Assembly: GCF_013377885.1 (NCBI RefSeq)
Contig: NZ_JABKAU010000012.1
Location: 54,395-118,394, forward strand
Source of the DNA: Hymenobacter lapidiphilus
Lineage (GTDB): Bacteria; Bacteroidota; Bacteroidia; Cytophagales; Hymenobacteraceae
Direction of reading: 5' to 3'
DNA: 64,000 bases
A model generated the notes under the pieces. It was not told the origin of the DNA and ran no database searches. It saw nothing but the letters and a program-made list of their open reading frames with translations. Numbering within the stretch: position 1 is the first letter of the stretch; every line of letters starts with the position of its first letter. Of this stretch, positions 24,779 to 33,466 are shown piece by piece. Both the position numbers and the translations under genes were made by a program.

Positions 24779-27625
24779 ATGCGTATCGCTTTACTTATCC
24801 GTCCATTGCAGCGTTGGCTGGCGGCGCTGTTGCTGCTGCTGGCCTTCCTGACAGCTGCGCCGGCTGCCCACGCTACCCACTTGGCTGCCGGCGACATTCA
24901 GGCGCGCACCGACCCGAATAACCCCCGGCGCATCTTTTTTACCCTCTCGCTCTACGTGCGTGTTCCGGGCCCCGATATAGCCGAGGAGCCTACGGTTATC
25001 ATCTTTTTTGGCGACGGCACCTCCCAGCAGGATATTCCATTCGTATCGCAGACCCGCGCAGCACCGGAGTATTTGCTCAACGTGTACAAGTTTGAGCACA
25101 TCTATAACTCTACCGGGGCTTATACGGTGGGCTACGCCAGCGTAAACCGGCCGGTAGGGGTGCTTAATATGGCTAATTCGGCCAATGAAAGCTTCTATAT
25201 CTCGACCACCGTTCTTATAAATGCATTCATTCAGAATACTTCGCCCCAGCTGCTGGCACCAGCCATCGACAAGGGTAGCGTAGGCCAGGTATTTCTGCAC
25301 AACCCCGCCGCTTTTGATGCCGAGGGCGACTCGCTGGCGTACGAGCTACAGCCCAGCCGAAGGGCCGGCGACCCGCGGGTGGCGCTTGCTACCGGCAACC
25401 GGCTCAACCCCGTACCTACCACCAACTTCACTTTCCCCAACAACCTGCCGGGCGTTGATGCCCGCCAGGTGGCCTATAGCGGGCCGCCCGTCGGAGTGCC
25501 CGGCAACGGGGCCATCTTCAGTATCGATGCCTTCACTGGCCAGGTAGTGTGGAACGCGCCGGCCCAGGTGGGTACGTATAATGTGGCCTTCGTAGTGAAG
25601 GAGTACCGCCGCACACCCGGCCGGCCCACCCAGCCCACGCTGCTGAGCGAGACAATCCGCGACATGCAGATTATCGTGCGGCCGCCCAATAACCTGCGCC
25701 CCCTCATTAATGTGCCGCCCGATGTGTGCGTGGTGGCCAATACACCGGTGCCCGGCGGCATTATAACCGCCACCGACCCCGATGGCAATCCGGTGCTGCT
25801 GGAAGCTTTTACCGGCCTGTTGCCCACGCCTGCCTCGTTCCAGCAGAGTACGAAAGGGCCGCCCGTGGCCCGTGCCCTGTTCCAATGGACACCGGCCTGC
25901 TCTTTCATCCGCCGCCAGCCCTACCAAGTGCTGTTTAAGGCCACCGATGAGCCCGGGGGCAATATTTCGCCCCTCATTGACCAGCGTATCTGGAACATTA
26001 CGGTGGTGGGGCCGGCTCCGCAGAACCTGCAGGCCACGCCGCAGGGCAACAACATGCGCCTCGACTGGGACAGCTACAGCTGCCAGAATCCGGGGGCGCA
26101 GATTCTGATTTTCCGTCGTGAAAACTGTTTTGCCTTTACGCCCACTACTTGCCAGACGGGGCTGCCCGCCGGCTCGGGCTATGTACAGATTGGCAGTGTG
26201 GGCGTGGGTTCACGGACCTTCCTCGACGACAATGGCGGAGCCGGCCTGACCCGGGGCAAAACCTATTCGTACCGCATTTATGTGCGGTTTGCCCAGCCCG
26301 GTGGGGGCGAAAGCCTGGCTTCCAACGAGGCCTGCGTGAAGGTAGAGGGCCGTTCGCCCCGCCTCACCAACGTAACCGTAGACCGCACCGACGTGGCGGC
26401 GGGCCAGATTACCGTTCGCTGGAACCAGCCGGCTCCGCTGTCCAAGTTCGCCACGCCCCGTGGCTACCGCCTCTACCGCGCCACCGGCCTCAACCCCGCC
26501 GCGGCCGATTTCCGCAAGGTGTACACCACCACCAACCTGCGCGATACCACTTTCATCAATACCGGCCTCAATACGGAAGCCAACGCCTATACGTACCGGC
26601 TCGACTTCTTCAGCAACTCGGCCTTGGCGGCCGACTCGGTGGAGCGCACGCAGCCGGCCTCGAGCGTACGGCTGACGGCTACGCCCAACCCGCTGGCCAG
26701 TACCATAGGCGTTAGTTGGGTGTACAATGTGCCATGGGACAACAGCAAGCGGCCCAGTACCGTGTATCGGCGCGAGCCGGGTGGCACGTTCCGGCCCGTG
26801 GGTAAAGCTACCAGCACCGCTACCGGCGGCACTTTCGTGGACGACGGCAGGGTGCTGCCGCTGGTAAAAAACCGCACGTACTGCTACTACGTGAAGACTA
26901 ACGGCACCTACGATATTGCCCTGCCCGATTCGCTCATCAACTGGAGCCAGGAGCAGTGCGCCCCGCTGCGGGCCGTGCCCTGCACGCCCATACTCACGCT
27001 CGAGCCCACCAACTGCGACAGTCTGGCCAGCCGCCTGTTCGATTTGCCAACTACGCCTACCTCGGGCATGCGTTTTACCAACTCGCTGAGATGGACGCTG
27101 AGCAACCTGCCTACGCAGGACTGTAGCCGCGACATCGTGCAGTACATCATCTACTTCGCACCTACGGCGGCCGATGAGTTAATTGAGCTGGCCCGAGTGC
27201 CCGGCACCCAGACCACCTATGAGCATACCAATCTGGCTTCGGCCCAGGGTTGCTACGCCATTCAGGCCGTTGATGGGAATGGCGCTGTGAGTGCGCTGAG
27301 CAACAAGGAGTGCAAGGACAACTGCCTGCTGTTCCTGATGCCTAACATCTTCACCCCCAACGGCGACTCGAAAAACGATACGTTCCGGCCCAAGGTGTTC
27401 AGCCCGATTGAGCGCACAGTTGTTAAGATTTACAACCGCTGGGGCACCAAGGTGTACGAGGGCAGCCAGGACCCGCTCATCAACTGGAACGGGGGCGGCA
27501 CGGGCGAAGGCAACTCCAACGGCAAAGTGTCGGATGGCATGTACTTCTATCAGGCCGAGGTAACGTTCAAGGATGCCAACCGCACCACCCGTACTTTCAA
27601 AGGCTGGGTGCAGATCAACCGCTAG
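24779..27625 (+). CDS. T9SS type B secreted multidomain surface protein
   Basis: 948 residues from the ATG at 24779. A signal peptide (about residues 1-33, ending AAHA) is followed by a PKD-like region with Ca-rich acidic turns (AFDAEGDSLAYEL, TATDPDGNPVLLEAF). Several fibronectin type III-like modules follow (about residues 420-860). The C-terminus has the gliding-motility-associated domain (FLMPNIFTPNGDSKNDTF to TFKGWVQINR), which directs type IX secretion as a type B sorting signal. The likely location is the cell surface or medium, with an adhesive or matrix role. Downstream is a clear terminator. The exact function is unknown. Confidence 0.88.
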   Translation: MRIALLIRPLQRWLAALLLLLAFLTAAPAAHATHLAAGDIQARTDPNNPRRIFFTLSLYVRVPGPDIAEEPTVIIFFGDGTSQQDIPFVSQTRAAPEYLLNVYKFEHIYNSTGAYTVGYASVNRPVGVLNMANSANESFYISTTVLINAFIQNTSPQLLAPAIDKGSVGQVFLHNPAAFDAEGDSLAYELQPSRRAGDPRVALATGNRLNPVPTTNFTFPNNLPGVDARQVAYSGPPVGVPGNGAIFSIDAFTGQVVWNAPAQVGTYNVAFVVKEYRRTPGRPTQPTLLSETIRDMQIIVRPPNNLRPLINVPPDVCVVANTPVPGGIITATDPDGNPVLLEAFTGLLPTPASFQQSTKGPPVARALFQWTPACSFIRRQPYQVLFKATDEPGGNISPLIDQRIWNITVVGPAPQNLQATPQGNNMRLDWDSYSCQNPGAQILIFRRENCFAFTPTTCQTGLPAGSGYVQIGSVGVGSRTFLDDNGGAGLTRGKTYSYRIYVRFAQPGGGESLASNEACVKVEGRSPRLTNVTVDRTDVAAGQITVRWNQPAPLSKFATPRGYRLYRATGLNPAAADFRKVYTTTNLRDTTFINTGLNTEANAYTYRLDFFSNSALAADSVERTQPASSVRLTATPNPLASTIGVSWVYNVPWDNSKRPSTVYRREPGGTFRPVGKATSTATGGTFVDDGRVLPLVKNRTYCYYVKTNGTYDIALPDSLINWSQEQCAPLRAVPCTPILTLEPTNCDSLASRLFDLPTTPTSGMRFTNSLRWTLSNLPTQDCSRDIVQYIIYFAPTAADELIELARVPGTQTTYEHTNLASAQGCYAIQAVDGNGAVSALSNKECKDNCLLFLMPNIFTPNGDSKNDTFRPKVFSPIERTVVKIYNRWGTKVYEGSQDPLINWNGGGTGEGNSNGKVSDGMYFYQAEVTFKDANRTTRTFKGWVQINR

Positions 27626-27640
27626 CCATTGTGCAAAGCC

Positions 27641-27678
27641 AAAAAAGCCGGATTCCCAGCGGGGAATCCGGCTTTTTT
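27641..27678 (+). terminator. Intrinsic terminator after the type B T9SS gene
   Basis: Perfect 17-bp arms (AAAAAAGCCGGATTCCC, 27641-27657, and complement, 27662-27678) with a 4-nt loop. The stem carries its own A-tract and T-tract, so it can terminate in both directions. Confidence 0.9.
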
Positions 27679-27823
27679 ATGCGCAAAATATAGGTGTGTG
27701 GGGTGCTTGTGGGGTATTTGCACCGAGCAGTCCGACATTTTTATGCAGCTTGCGGCTGTATTCTTACCGCCCGCCCCGGCGGCGCTTCCTGCCGGAAACC
27801 GTCGTGGGGCTTATTCTGACCAC

Positions 27824-28711
27824 ATGAAAGCAGTTATCTTCCCCGGCCAGGGCAGCCAGTTCAGCGGCATGGGCCGCGAGCTGTACGAGCAGCATCCCGA
27901 AGCCAAACGCCTGATGGACCAGGCCAACGAAATCCTGGGCTTTTCGCTTACCGACGCCATGTTTGCAGGTTCCGATGAGGAGCTGCGCCGCACCGACGTG
28001 ACCCAGCCGGCCATTTTCCTGCACTCGGTGGCGCTGGCCGCAGTGCTGCCCGATTTCCGTCCGGATATGGTAGCCGGTCACTCGCTGGGCGAGTTTTCGG
28101 CGCTGGTAGCCGCTAAAGTGCTGCGCTTTGAAGATGCCCTGCAGCTGGTAGCCCAGCGGGCCCGTGCCATGCAGGCCGCCTGCCAGGAGCAGCCCGGCAC
28201 AATGGCCGCCATCCTGGCCCTCGACGACGATACCACGGCCCGCATCTGCCAGGAAATTACGGCGGGCGGCGACATTGTGGTAGCCGCTAACTACAACTGC
28301 CCCGGCCAATTGGTGGTGTCGGGCTCACAGCGCGGCATCGAGCTGGCCTGCGAGCAACTGAAGTCCGCCGGGGCCAAGCGCGCCCTGCCGCTGCCCGTAG
28401 GCGGGGCCTTCCACTCGCCACTGATGCAGTCGGCCGAAGCGGCACTGGCCGAAGCCATTGCCAAAACGAGCTTCGCAGCCGGTATCTGCCCCGTGTACCA
28501 GAACGTGGACGCCGCCCCGCACACCGACCCCGACGAAATCCGCGAGAACCTCGTGCGCCAGCTCACGGCCCCCGTCCGCTGGACCCAGAGCGTGCAGCGC
28601 ATGGTGCTGGACGGTGCCACTGAGTTTGTGGAGTGCGGCCCCGGCAAGGTCCTGCAGGGCCTCGTCAAGAAGATTGCGCCAGAGGTTTTGGCTGGCTCAG
28701 CAGTACTGTAA
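27824..28711 (+). CDS. fabD: Malonyl-CoA:ACP transacylase FabD
   Basis: 295 residues from the ATG at 27824 (MKAVIFPGQGSQFSGMG); the in-frame extension upstream runs back through the terminator and is not plausible. It contains the nucleophile elbow GHSLGEFSAL, QRARAMQAAC, the catalytic His in GGAFHSPLM, and the C-terminal VECGPGKVLQGL. It loads malonyl groups onto acyl carrier protein for fatty acid synthesis in the cytoplasm. It is monocistronic, with terminators on both sides. Confidence 0.96.
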   Translation: MKAVIFPGQGSQFSGMGRELYEQHPEAKRLMDQANEILGFSLTDAMFAGSDEELRRTDVTQPAIFLHSVALAAVLPDFRPDMVAGHSLGEFSALVAAKVLRFEDALQLVAQRARAMQAACQEQPGTMAAILALDDDTTARICQEITAGGDIVVAANYNCPGQLVVSGSQRGIELACEQLKSAGAKRALPLPVGGAFHSPLMQSAEAALAEAIAKTSFAAGICPVYQNVDAAPHTDPDEIRENLVRQLTAPVRWTQSVQRMVLDGATEFVECGPGKVLQGLVKKIAPEVLAGSAVL

Positions 28712-28734
28712 TTCGTTTCGATGCTACCGGAAAG

Positions 28735-28764
28735 GTCCTGCCAGTCAAAGGCAGGACTTTTTTT
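28735..28764 (+). terminator. Intrinsic terminator after fabD
   Basis: GTCCTGCC (28735-28742) pairs with GGCAGGAC (28750-28757) across a 7-nt loop and is followed by seven Ts. Confidence 0.9.
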
Positions 28765-28796
28765 ATGAGCCGAATTTCCCGTCTCACCCACCAGAA

Positions 28797-29291
28797 TCAA
28801 CGAGGCTCGCCAGTTACCCGCGTAACCGCAAGCTCGTCGGAACACTCTGCCAACAACTCGGCTACCGTACAACCGAGCCCCGGATGCACCGCGTTAGCCG
28901 CAATTTCGGCCAGAGGCAGCAAGGCAAAGCGGCGCTCTGGTAGGCGCGGGTGCGGTAGCTGGAGCGTGGGTGTATCGAGTACTAAGTCATCATAAAGCAA
29001 TATATCTACGTCGAGGGTGCGGGAACCCCAGCGCACCAGCCGCTGCCGGCCCGCATGCTGCTCGGCGGCCAGGCAGGCGGCCAGTAACTGGGCGGGGGAG
29101 AGGCTGGTCTGCACTTCCAGCGCCTGATTTAGGAAGGCCGGCTGCTCGGTCAGGCCCCAGGCGGCTGTTTCATAGAGGCCCGAGGCGGCCGTTATGGGGC
29201 CGGCCGTGCGGCCCAGCTCGGCCACGGCGGCCTGCAGCGTGGCGGTCCGGTCGCCGAGGTTGGAGCCCAGCAGCAGGTAGGCAATCGGCAT
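28797..29291 (-). CDS. folK: 2-amino-4-hydroxy-6-hydroxymethyldihydropteridine pyrophosphokinase
   Basis: 164 residues, normal length. MPIAYLLLGSNLGDR opens the fold. The segment RWGSRTLDVDILLYDD contains the HPPK signature with the two Mg-binding aspartates, followed by LPHPRLPERRFALLPLAEI. It transfers pyrophosphate from ATP to the pterin in folate synthesis. It is the last gene of a minus-strand operon, 4 bp after the membrane-protein gene. Confidence 0.95.
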   Translation of the reverse strand: MPIAYLLLGSNLGDRTATLQAAVAELGRTAGPITAASGLYETAAWGLTEQPAFLNQALEVQTSLSPAQLLAACLAAEQHAGRQRLVRWGSRTLDVDILLYDDLVLDTPTLQLPHPRLPERRFALLPLAEIAANAVHPGLGCTVAELLAECSDELAVTRVTGEPR

Positions 29292-29295
29292 AAGC

Positions 29296-29889
29296 TTAGG
29301 CGGAAACAGCAGGCAGGTAAAAGCGCCGGTATACCAGCCACGCTATCAGCCAGAGGCCTGCCAGAATGAGGAACAGGATGGAAACTATCCCGTTTGGTGC
29401 GCGCGCTACCGTTGCCGATAGCAACAGCCCACCTATAAACATAGCCGTGGCAGCAAAGCCCGGCCGCTCAAAAAAGTCGAGCCCGCGGTAGAAGCCCAGG
29501 TAAAGCAGGGCGATGGTGAAGATTTGCGGAAGGTCGTATATCCGTCCGTCGCCCACGCCGTCCAGGAAGTTGCCGGGCAGCGCCAGCGTCAGGAGCAGCA
29601 GCAGAAACAGGGGAATGCGGGAGATGGAAAAGGTTTTGGACTGAATCAGCAGGTCGGTTTTGCTGGTGTTGCCTACGGCCATTTCGCCGGGACTCTGCCA
29701 GCTAAAGCGTGCCCGGAAAACCTGATAGGCAATGCACGCAAGCAACACGGTTACCACCAAGCCCACCCCGATTTCGGCCGAAACAGGGCCCTGCCAGAAG
29801 GTGTAGAGCGTTGCTGCCACGCCCCCAACGGCCGCGCTAAAATAAAAATTAACGGCCAGCACGAACAGGCTGGTAAGGAGCTTTCTCAT
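29296..29889 (-). CDS. Integral membrane protein, unknown function
   Basis: 197 residues from the ATG at 29889 (MRKLLTSLFVLAVNFYF); a TTG three codons earlier is possible. About five hydrophobic helices are visible: residues 5-25, 35-57, 90-107, 125-140 and 150-190. No family motif is recognised. It lies between a hydrolase gene (11 bp upstream) and folK (4 bp downstream) and is probably cotranscribed with both. Confidence 0.72.
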   Translation of the reverse strand: MRKLLTSLFVLAVNFYFSAAVGGVAATLYTFWQGPVSAEIGVGLVVTVLLACIAYQVFRARFSWQSPGEMAVGNTSKTDLLIQSKTFSISRIPLFLLLLLTLALPGNFLDGVGDGRIYDLPQIFTIALLYLGFYRGLDFFERPGFAATAMFIGGLLLSATVARAPNGIVSILFLILAGLWLIAWLVYRRFYLPAVSA

Positions 29890-29900
29890 GCGGTTCAAGC

Positions 29901-30773
29901 CTAAAAGCGGCGCTTAAAAAACTCGGCCGTAGCCTCTGCAGCCTGCCGGGCCTGTTCGGGCAGTTCGGGCGAGGGCCAGGGATGGGTGCCGCCGAAGTTG
30001 TGGGTGGTGCCGGGCAGCACCAGTAGCTCAGTAGTGGGTTGCCACGCGTGTAGCTGTTGGGCGCGGGCCAGCGGCACGGTTTCGTCCTGGTCGCCGTGCA
30101 GGATAAGTACGGGGCGGTCGTGGAGGCGCTGGCGCAGGTTCTGCTCGATGTCGAGGCGGGCCTGGTGCTTGTAGTAATTCTCGACGAGCTGGTAGCCGAG
30201 TGGCAGCTGCTGCTTGGTGCGCGAGTTCTCCACATATACCACGCCCTGCTGCTGCCAGTCGGCCATCTGCTGCTCCGTCCAGCCCGGGTTTACATTGCTG
30301 ATGGCGGCCCAGCTAGCCACGGCCTGTACGCGGGAGTCTTCGGCCGCTTTCAGCAGTACCAGCCCGCCGCCGCGGCTGTGGCCGATGAGAGCGAGGCGTG
30401 AGAGGTCCATTTCGGGAGCCGGAATTTCTGTGGCGCCCGGCTGGTGCAGGGCATCGAGCAGGGCCCCCAGGTCATCGAGCTCTATGCTGAAATTGTTGCG
30501 GCCAAACGCCTCCAGGTCCTCCAGGTCGCCGGTGCCGCCTACTACCACGCCGTTGTGCGAGAGATTAATCTTCACAAACACGAAGCCCCGGCGGGCAAAC
30601 CAGTCGGCCAGCACATGGAAGTGCCCCCAGTCTTTAAACCCCTTGAAGCCGTGCACAAACACCACCACCGGCTTGGCTTGGCCGTCGGGCACGAAGCGCG
30701 CATCGGCCGCAAACGGGCGGTTGTGGCCGGGGCCGGATAGCAAAAAATCGACAGAAACAGGCTGATTGGGCAT
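29901..30773 (-). CDS. Alpha/beta hydrolase (dienelactone hydrolase/acyl-peptidase-like)
   Basis: 290 residues from the ATG at 30773 (MPNQPVSVDFLLSG). FVHGFKGFKDWGHF is the oxyanion-region strand, GHSRGGG (Ser near residue 127) the nucleophile elbow, HGDQDETVP supplies the acid, and the catalytic His is probably in GTTHNFGGTH. No signal peptide is visible, so it is probably cytoplasmic. Substrate is unknown. It is the first gene of the minus-strand operon with the membrane protein and folK. Confidence 0.85.
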   Translation of the reverse strand: MPNQPVSVDFLLSGPGHNRPFAADARFVPDGQAKPVVVFVHGFKGFKDWGHFHVLADWFARRGFVFVKINLSHNGVVVGGTGDLEDLEAFGRNNFSIELDDLGALLDALHQPGATEIPAPEMDLSRLALIGHSRGGGLVLLKAAEDSRVQAVASWAAISNVNPGWTEQQMADWQQQGVVYVENSRTKQQLPLGYQLVENYYKHQARLDIEQNLRQRLHDRPVLILHGDQDETVPLARAQQLHAWQPTTELLVLPGTTHNFGGTHPWPSPELPEQARQAAEATAEFFKRRF

Positions 30774-30940
30774 AAAACGAAGGTAATAAGACAGGACTAA
30801 ACTGTTATGCCTGCACACCAGGAACCCGGGTAGACCTCCGGGGTTTGCATGCGCTATTCCGAATCAAGTTTCCCCCTGGGCGGCATAACAGGTGGCCCCT
30901 GCGCCTTTTCCCGTATCATTGCATTGCCCAATTACGCCGC

Positions 30941-31921
30941 ATGACCATTTCGCTGGACCAGATACAGGCTCCGATTGCCTTGGAGATGGTGGAATTCGAA
31001 AAGAAATTCCGCCAGTCGATGCAGACCAAACAGCTGCTGCTCGACAAAATCATGGGCTACATAGTGAAGCGCAAGGGCAAGCAGATCCGGCCGATGTTCG
31101 TGTTTTTCACGGCCAAAATCTGCGGGGGCGACCCGCTGCCCGAAGCCACTTTCCGCGGCGCGGCCCTGATTGAACTGCTGCATACGGCCACGCTTGTGCA
31201 CGACGACGTGGTGGACGAAAGCAACTACCGGCGCGGCTTTTTTTCCATCAATGCGCTCTGGAAAAACAAGATAGCCGTGCTCGTAGGCGACTACCTGTTG
31301 AGTAAGGGCCTGCTGCTGAGTCTGGAAAACGACGATTACGCCCTGCTCAAGATTGTGAGCAACGCGGTGAAGGAGCTTAGCGAAGGCGAACTGCTGCAGA
31401 TTGAAAAGGCCCGCCGCCTCGACATCACCGAGGACGTGTACTTCGATATCATCCGCCAGAAAACGGCCTCGCTCATTGCCTCCTGCTGCGCCGTGGGCGC
31501 TTCCTCGGCCGGTGCCGACCTCGAAACGGTAGAGCGCGCCCGGCTGTTTGGCGAGAAGGTGGGCATGGCTTTCCAGATAAAGGACGACCTATTCGACTAC
31601 GGCACGGCCGAAATCGGCAAGCCGCTGGGCATCGATATCAAGGAGAAAAAGATGACCCTTCCGCTGATCTACGCCCTGCAAAAAGCCGACTGGCTTACCA
31701 AGCGCCGCGTAATTTTCAACGTAAAAAACAACGACGGCCGCCGCGACCGGGTGCAGCAGGTGATAGAGTTCGTGAAGCAGTCGGGCGGGCTTGACTATGC
31801 CATTGGGGTGATGGAGCGCTACCGCGACGAGGCGGTGACCGTGCTACGTACCTTCCCCGAGTCGGCCTCGCGCACCTCACTCGAACAGCTCATCAACTAC
31901 ACCATCGAGCGCGAAAAGTAG
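30941..31921 (+). CDS. Polyprenyl diphosphate synthase (trans, long-chain)
   Basis: 326 residues from the ATG at 30941 (MTISLDQIQAPIALEM). The first aspartate-rich motif is HDDVVDE (near residues 87-92), and the second is KDDLFDYG (near 214-218). GKQIRPMFV and the FQIKDDLFD region fit the IspB/octaprenyl type. It elongates farnesyl diphosphate with isopentenyl diphosphate, most likely to make the menaquinone side chain. It is divergent from the hydrolase operon and followed by a large hairpin. Confidence 0.92.
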   Translation: MTISLDQIQAPIALEMVEFEKKFRQSMQTKQLLLDKIMGYIVKRKGKQIRPMFVFFTAKICGGDPLPEATFRGAALIELLHTATLVHDDVVDESNYRRGFFSINALWKNKIAVLVGDYLLSKGLLLSLENDDYALLKIVSNAVKELSEGELLQIEKARRLDITEDVYFDIIRQKTASLIASCCAVGASSAGADLETVERARLFGEKVGMAFQIKDDLFDYGTAEIGKPLGIDIKEKKMTLPLIYALQKADWLTKRRVIFNVKNNDGRRDRVQQVIEFVKQSGGLDYAIGVMERYRDEAVTVLRTFPESASRTSLEQLINYTIEREK

Positions 31922-31933
31922 CCGCCTCGCGTT

Positions 31934-32012
31934 CCGAAGCCTGTCAGTTGAACAGCAGAACAGCCACTCCCGCTGGAAGTAGCTGTTCTGCTGTTCAACT
32001 GACAGGCTTCGG
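31934..32012. terminator. Bidirectional terminator with 31-bp perfect arms
   Basis: Arms 31934-31964 and 31982-32012 are exact complements (starting CCGAAGCCTGTCAGTTGAAC) with a 17-nt loop. It fills the gap between the convergent polyprenyl synthase and zinc-ribbon-like genes. There is no strong T-tract, so Rho-independent action is inferred from position and stability. Confidence 0.8.
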
Positions 32013-32016
32013 GATA

Positions 32017-32313
32017 CTAGTGCTGTACCTGGTAATACACTTGGTCGGCTTTCACTTCCGATACTTCGAAGCGTACGCCCTTGGGGTTGCTGGTGACGGT
32101 GATTTCGTGGGTCATTTCGCAGCTGGGGCACTTCAACTGTTCGGTTTCGTACTGGCCATCATCGGGCATGGTGGCGAAGTGCTCGGCGGCGGGCACCCCG
32201 ATGGAAGCCGTGAAAACATCCTGGTGGCACTTGTTGCACTCGAATTTGAGGCCCACGGTATGGCCCTGAAGTTCATCGACGGGGGCGGGGGTGTTTTTTT
32301 GCTGAATCCACAT
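32017..32313 (-). CDS. Small zinc-ribbon-like protein
   Basis: 98 residues from the ATG at 32313 (MWIQQKNTPAPVDELQG); a longer frame would cross the upstream hairpin. It has two CxxC pairs, Cys26/Cys29 (CNKC) and Cys62/Cys65 (CPSC), spaced as in a zinc ribbon, with a beta-rich C-terminus (GVRFEVSEVKADQVYYQV). No signal peptide. A nucleic-acid or protein-binding role is possible, but no family is recognised. Confidence 0.7.
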   Translation of the reverse strand: MWIQQKNTPAPVDELQGHTVGLKFECNKCHQDVFTASIGVPAAEHFATMPDDGQYETEQLKCPSCEMTHEITVTSNPKGVRFEVSEVKADQVYYQVQH

Positions 32314-32382
32314 AAGAAGAAATGAGTTTGGTGAACAATAGATGGCAGTAACGGCGAGGCCTGTGGGCCTCAGTAGGTGTAC

Positions 32383-32447
32383 GCACAAAAGCCAACGCGG
32401 GGTTGGGCCGGTACTGGACCAGCCCAACCCCGCGTTGGCTCTTGTGC
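32383..32447. terminator. Hairpin between the stress protein and zinc-ribbon genes
   Basis: Twenty-six-nt arms at 32383-32408 and 32422-32447 (core GCCAACGCGGGGTTGGGC), complementary except for one position, with a 13-nt loop. It lies 39 bp beyond the universal stress protein stop codon on the minus strand and likely terminates that gene. Confidence 0.75.
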
Positions 32448-32486
32448 ACTTACCTGGTAATGGGAAAGTATCCCTGGTATAACTCC

Positions 32487-33353
32487 CTACAGGTGGAATG
32501 TCAGTACCGGCTGGGCCGCCTCGGTTGCCACTTTCTCGGCAATGCTGGCCTGGAAAAAGCGGCTGAACGCCGAGCGGGCGTGGGTGGGCACTACAATAAG
32601 GCCGGCACCCAGCTTTCGGGCCGCATCCTCAATGCCGCCTTCAATGCTGCCAGCCTCCATGAGCACGGCCTCGGCGTGGGTCAGTTGATGGCGGGCGATA
32701 AAGTCGTCTATCTGCTGGCGGGCCGGACCTGCCGCCTCATCCGTTACACGCAGCAGGTGCAGGCGGGCATCCGGAAATAGCTGGCGTACCTGCTGCAGAC
32801 CGGGCACTGCCTGGTCGGCTTCGGCCGAAAAATCGGAGGCAAATACAATGTCGCGCACGGCATCGAGGTTGGTGGCGTGCTTGATGGCCAACACCGGGCA
32901 GGGGGCCAGGCGTACCAGCTGCTCGGTATTCGACGAGGCAAAGAAGCGCTCCAGCGCTTCGTGCTGCTGGGTGCCAAGTACCACCAGGTCGATGTGGCGC
33001 TGCTCAATCACCTTCAGAATAGCCTCATCGACCTCAACCTGGTCCAGTACCTCATGCACGGGAACATCGGGGGCCATTTGGGCTGCTTCGGCCAGCAGCT
33101 GCTGCATCCGCTGATGGGTCACTTCCATCAGCCTGACGACAAAAATTCGGTCGATGCCGTAGGCGTTGGGCAGCTCGGCGCCGTTGGTAGGCCCGCCAAA
33201 AGCGCTGAAGTTGGCCGACCCCTGGGCGTCGGGGATGGGCAGCACGTGCAGCAGCGTTACGTTGCCGCCCACGCGCTGGGCCAGCTGCAGGGCGGCCCGT
33301 AAGGCGTGGTGCGCCTCGGCCGAAAAATCGGTGGGAACCAGAATGTTTTTCAT
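32487..33353 (-). CDS. Universal stress protein, tandem UspA domains
   Basis: 288 residues from the ATG at 33353 (MKNILVPTDFSAEAHHAL); a longer frame runs through the upstream terminator. Two Usp domains are visible: residues 1-150 (VLGTQQHEALERFFASSNTEQLVRLAPCPVLAIK is the nucleotide-binding C-terminal loop) and 155-288 (IVFASDFSAEADQAV to AEKVATEAAQPVLTFHL). It is probably an ATP- or AMP-binding cytoplasmic stress regulator. It forms a single-gene unit between terminators. Confidence 0.9.
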   Translation of the reverse strand: MKNILVPTDFSAEAHHALRAALQLAQRVGGNVTLLHVLPIPDAQGSANFSAFGGPTNGAELPNAYGIDRIFVVRLMEVTHQRMQQLLAEAAQMAPDVPVHEVLDQVEVDEAILKVIEQRHIDLVVLGTQQHEALERFFASSNTEQLVRLAPCPVLAIKHATNLDAVRDIVFASDFSAEADQAVPGLQQVRQLFPDARLHLLRVTDEAAGPARQQIDDFIARHQLTHAEAVLMEAGSIEGGIEDAARKLGAGLIVVPTHARSAFSRFFQASIAEKVATEAAQPVLTFHL

Positions 33354-33384
33354 GAGCCGGAAGGAAAAAAAGTGGAACAAAAAA

Positions 33385-33432
33385 CGTCGCCCGGGCAACA
33401 CCAAGCCGGAGCAGGACATTGCCCGGGCGACG
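33385..33432 (-). terminator. Terminator of the thioredoxin-fold lipoprotein gene
   Basis: CGTCGCCCGGGCAA (33385-33398) pairs with its exact complement (33419-33432) across a 20-nt loop. Read on the minus strand, the stem is followed by a run of six Ts. Confidence 0.88.
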
Positions 33433-33466
33433 CTATGCTATACGTAGCCCAACTATAAAAGCGCCG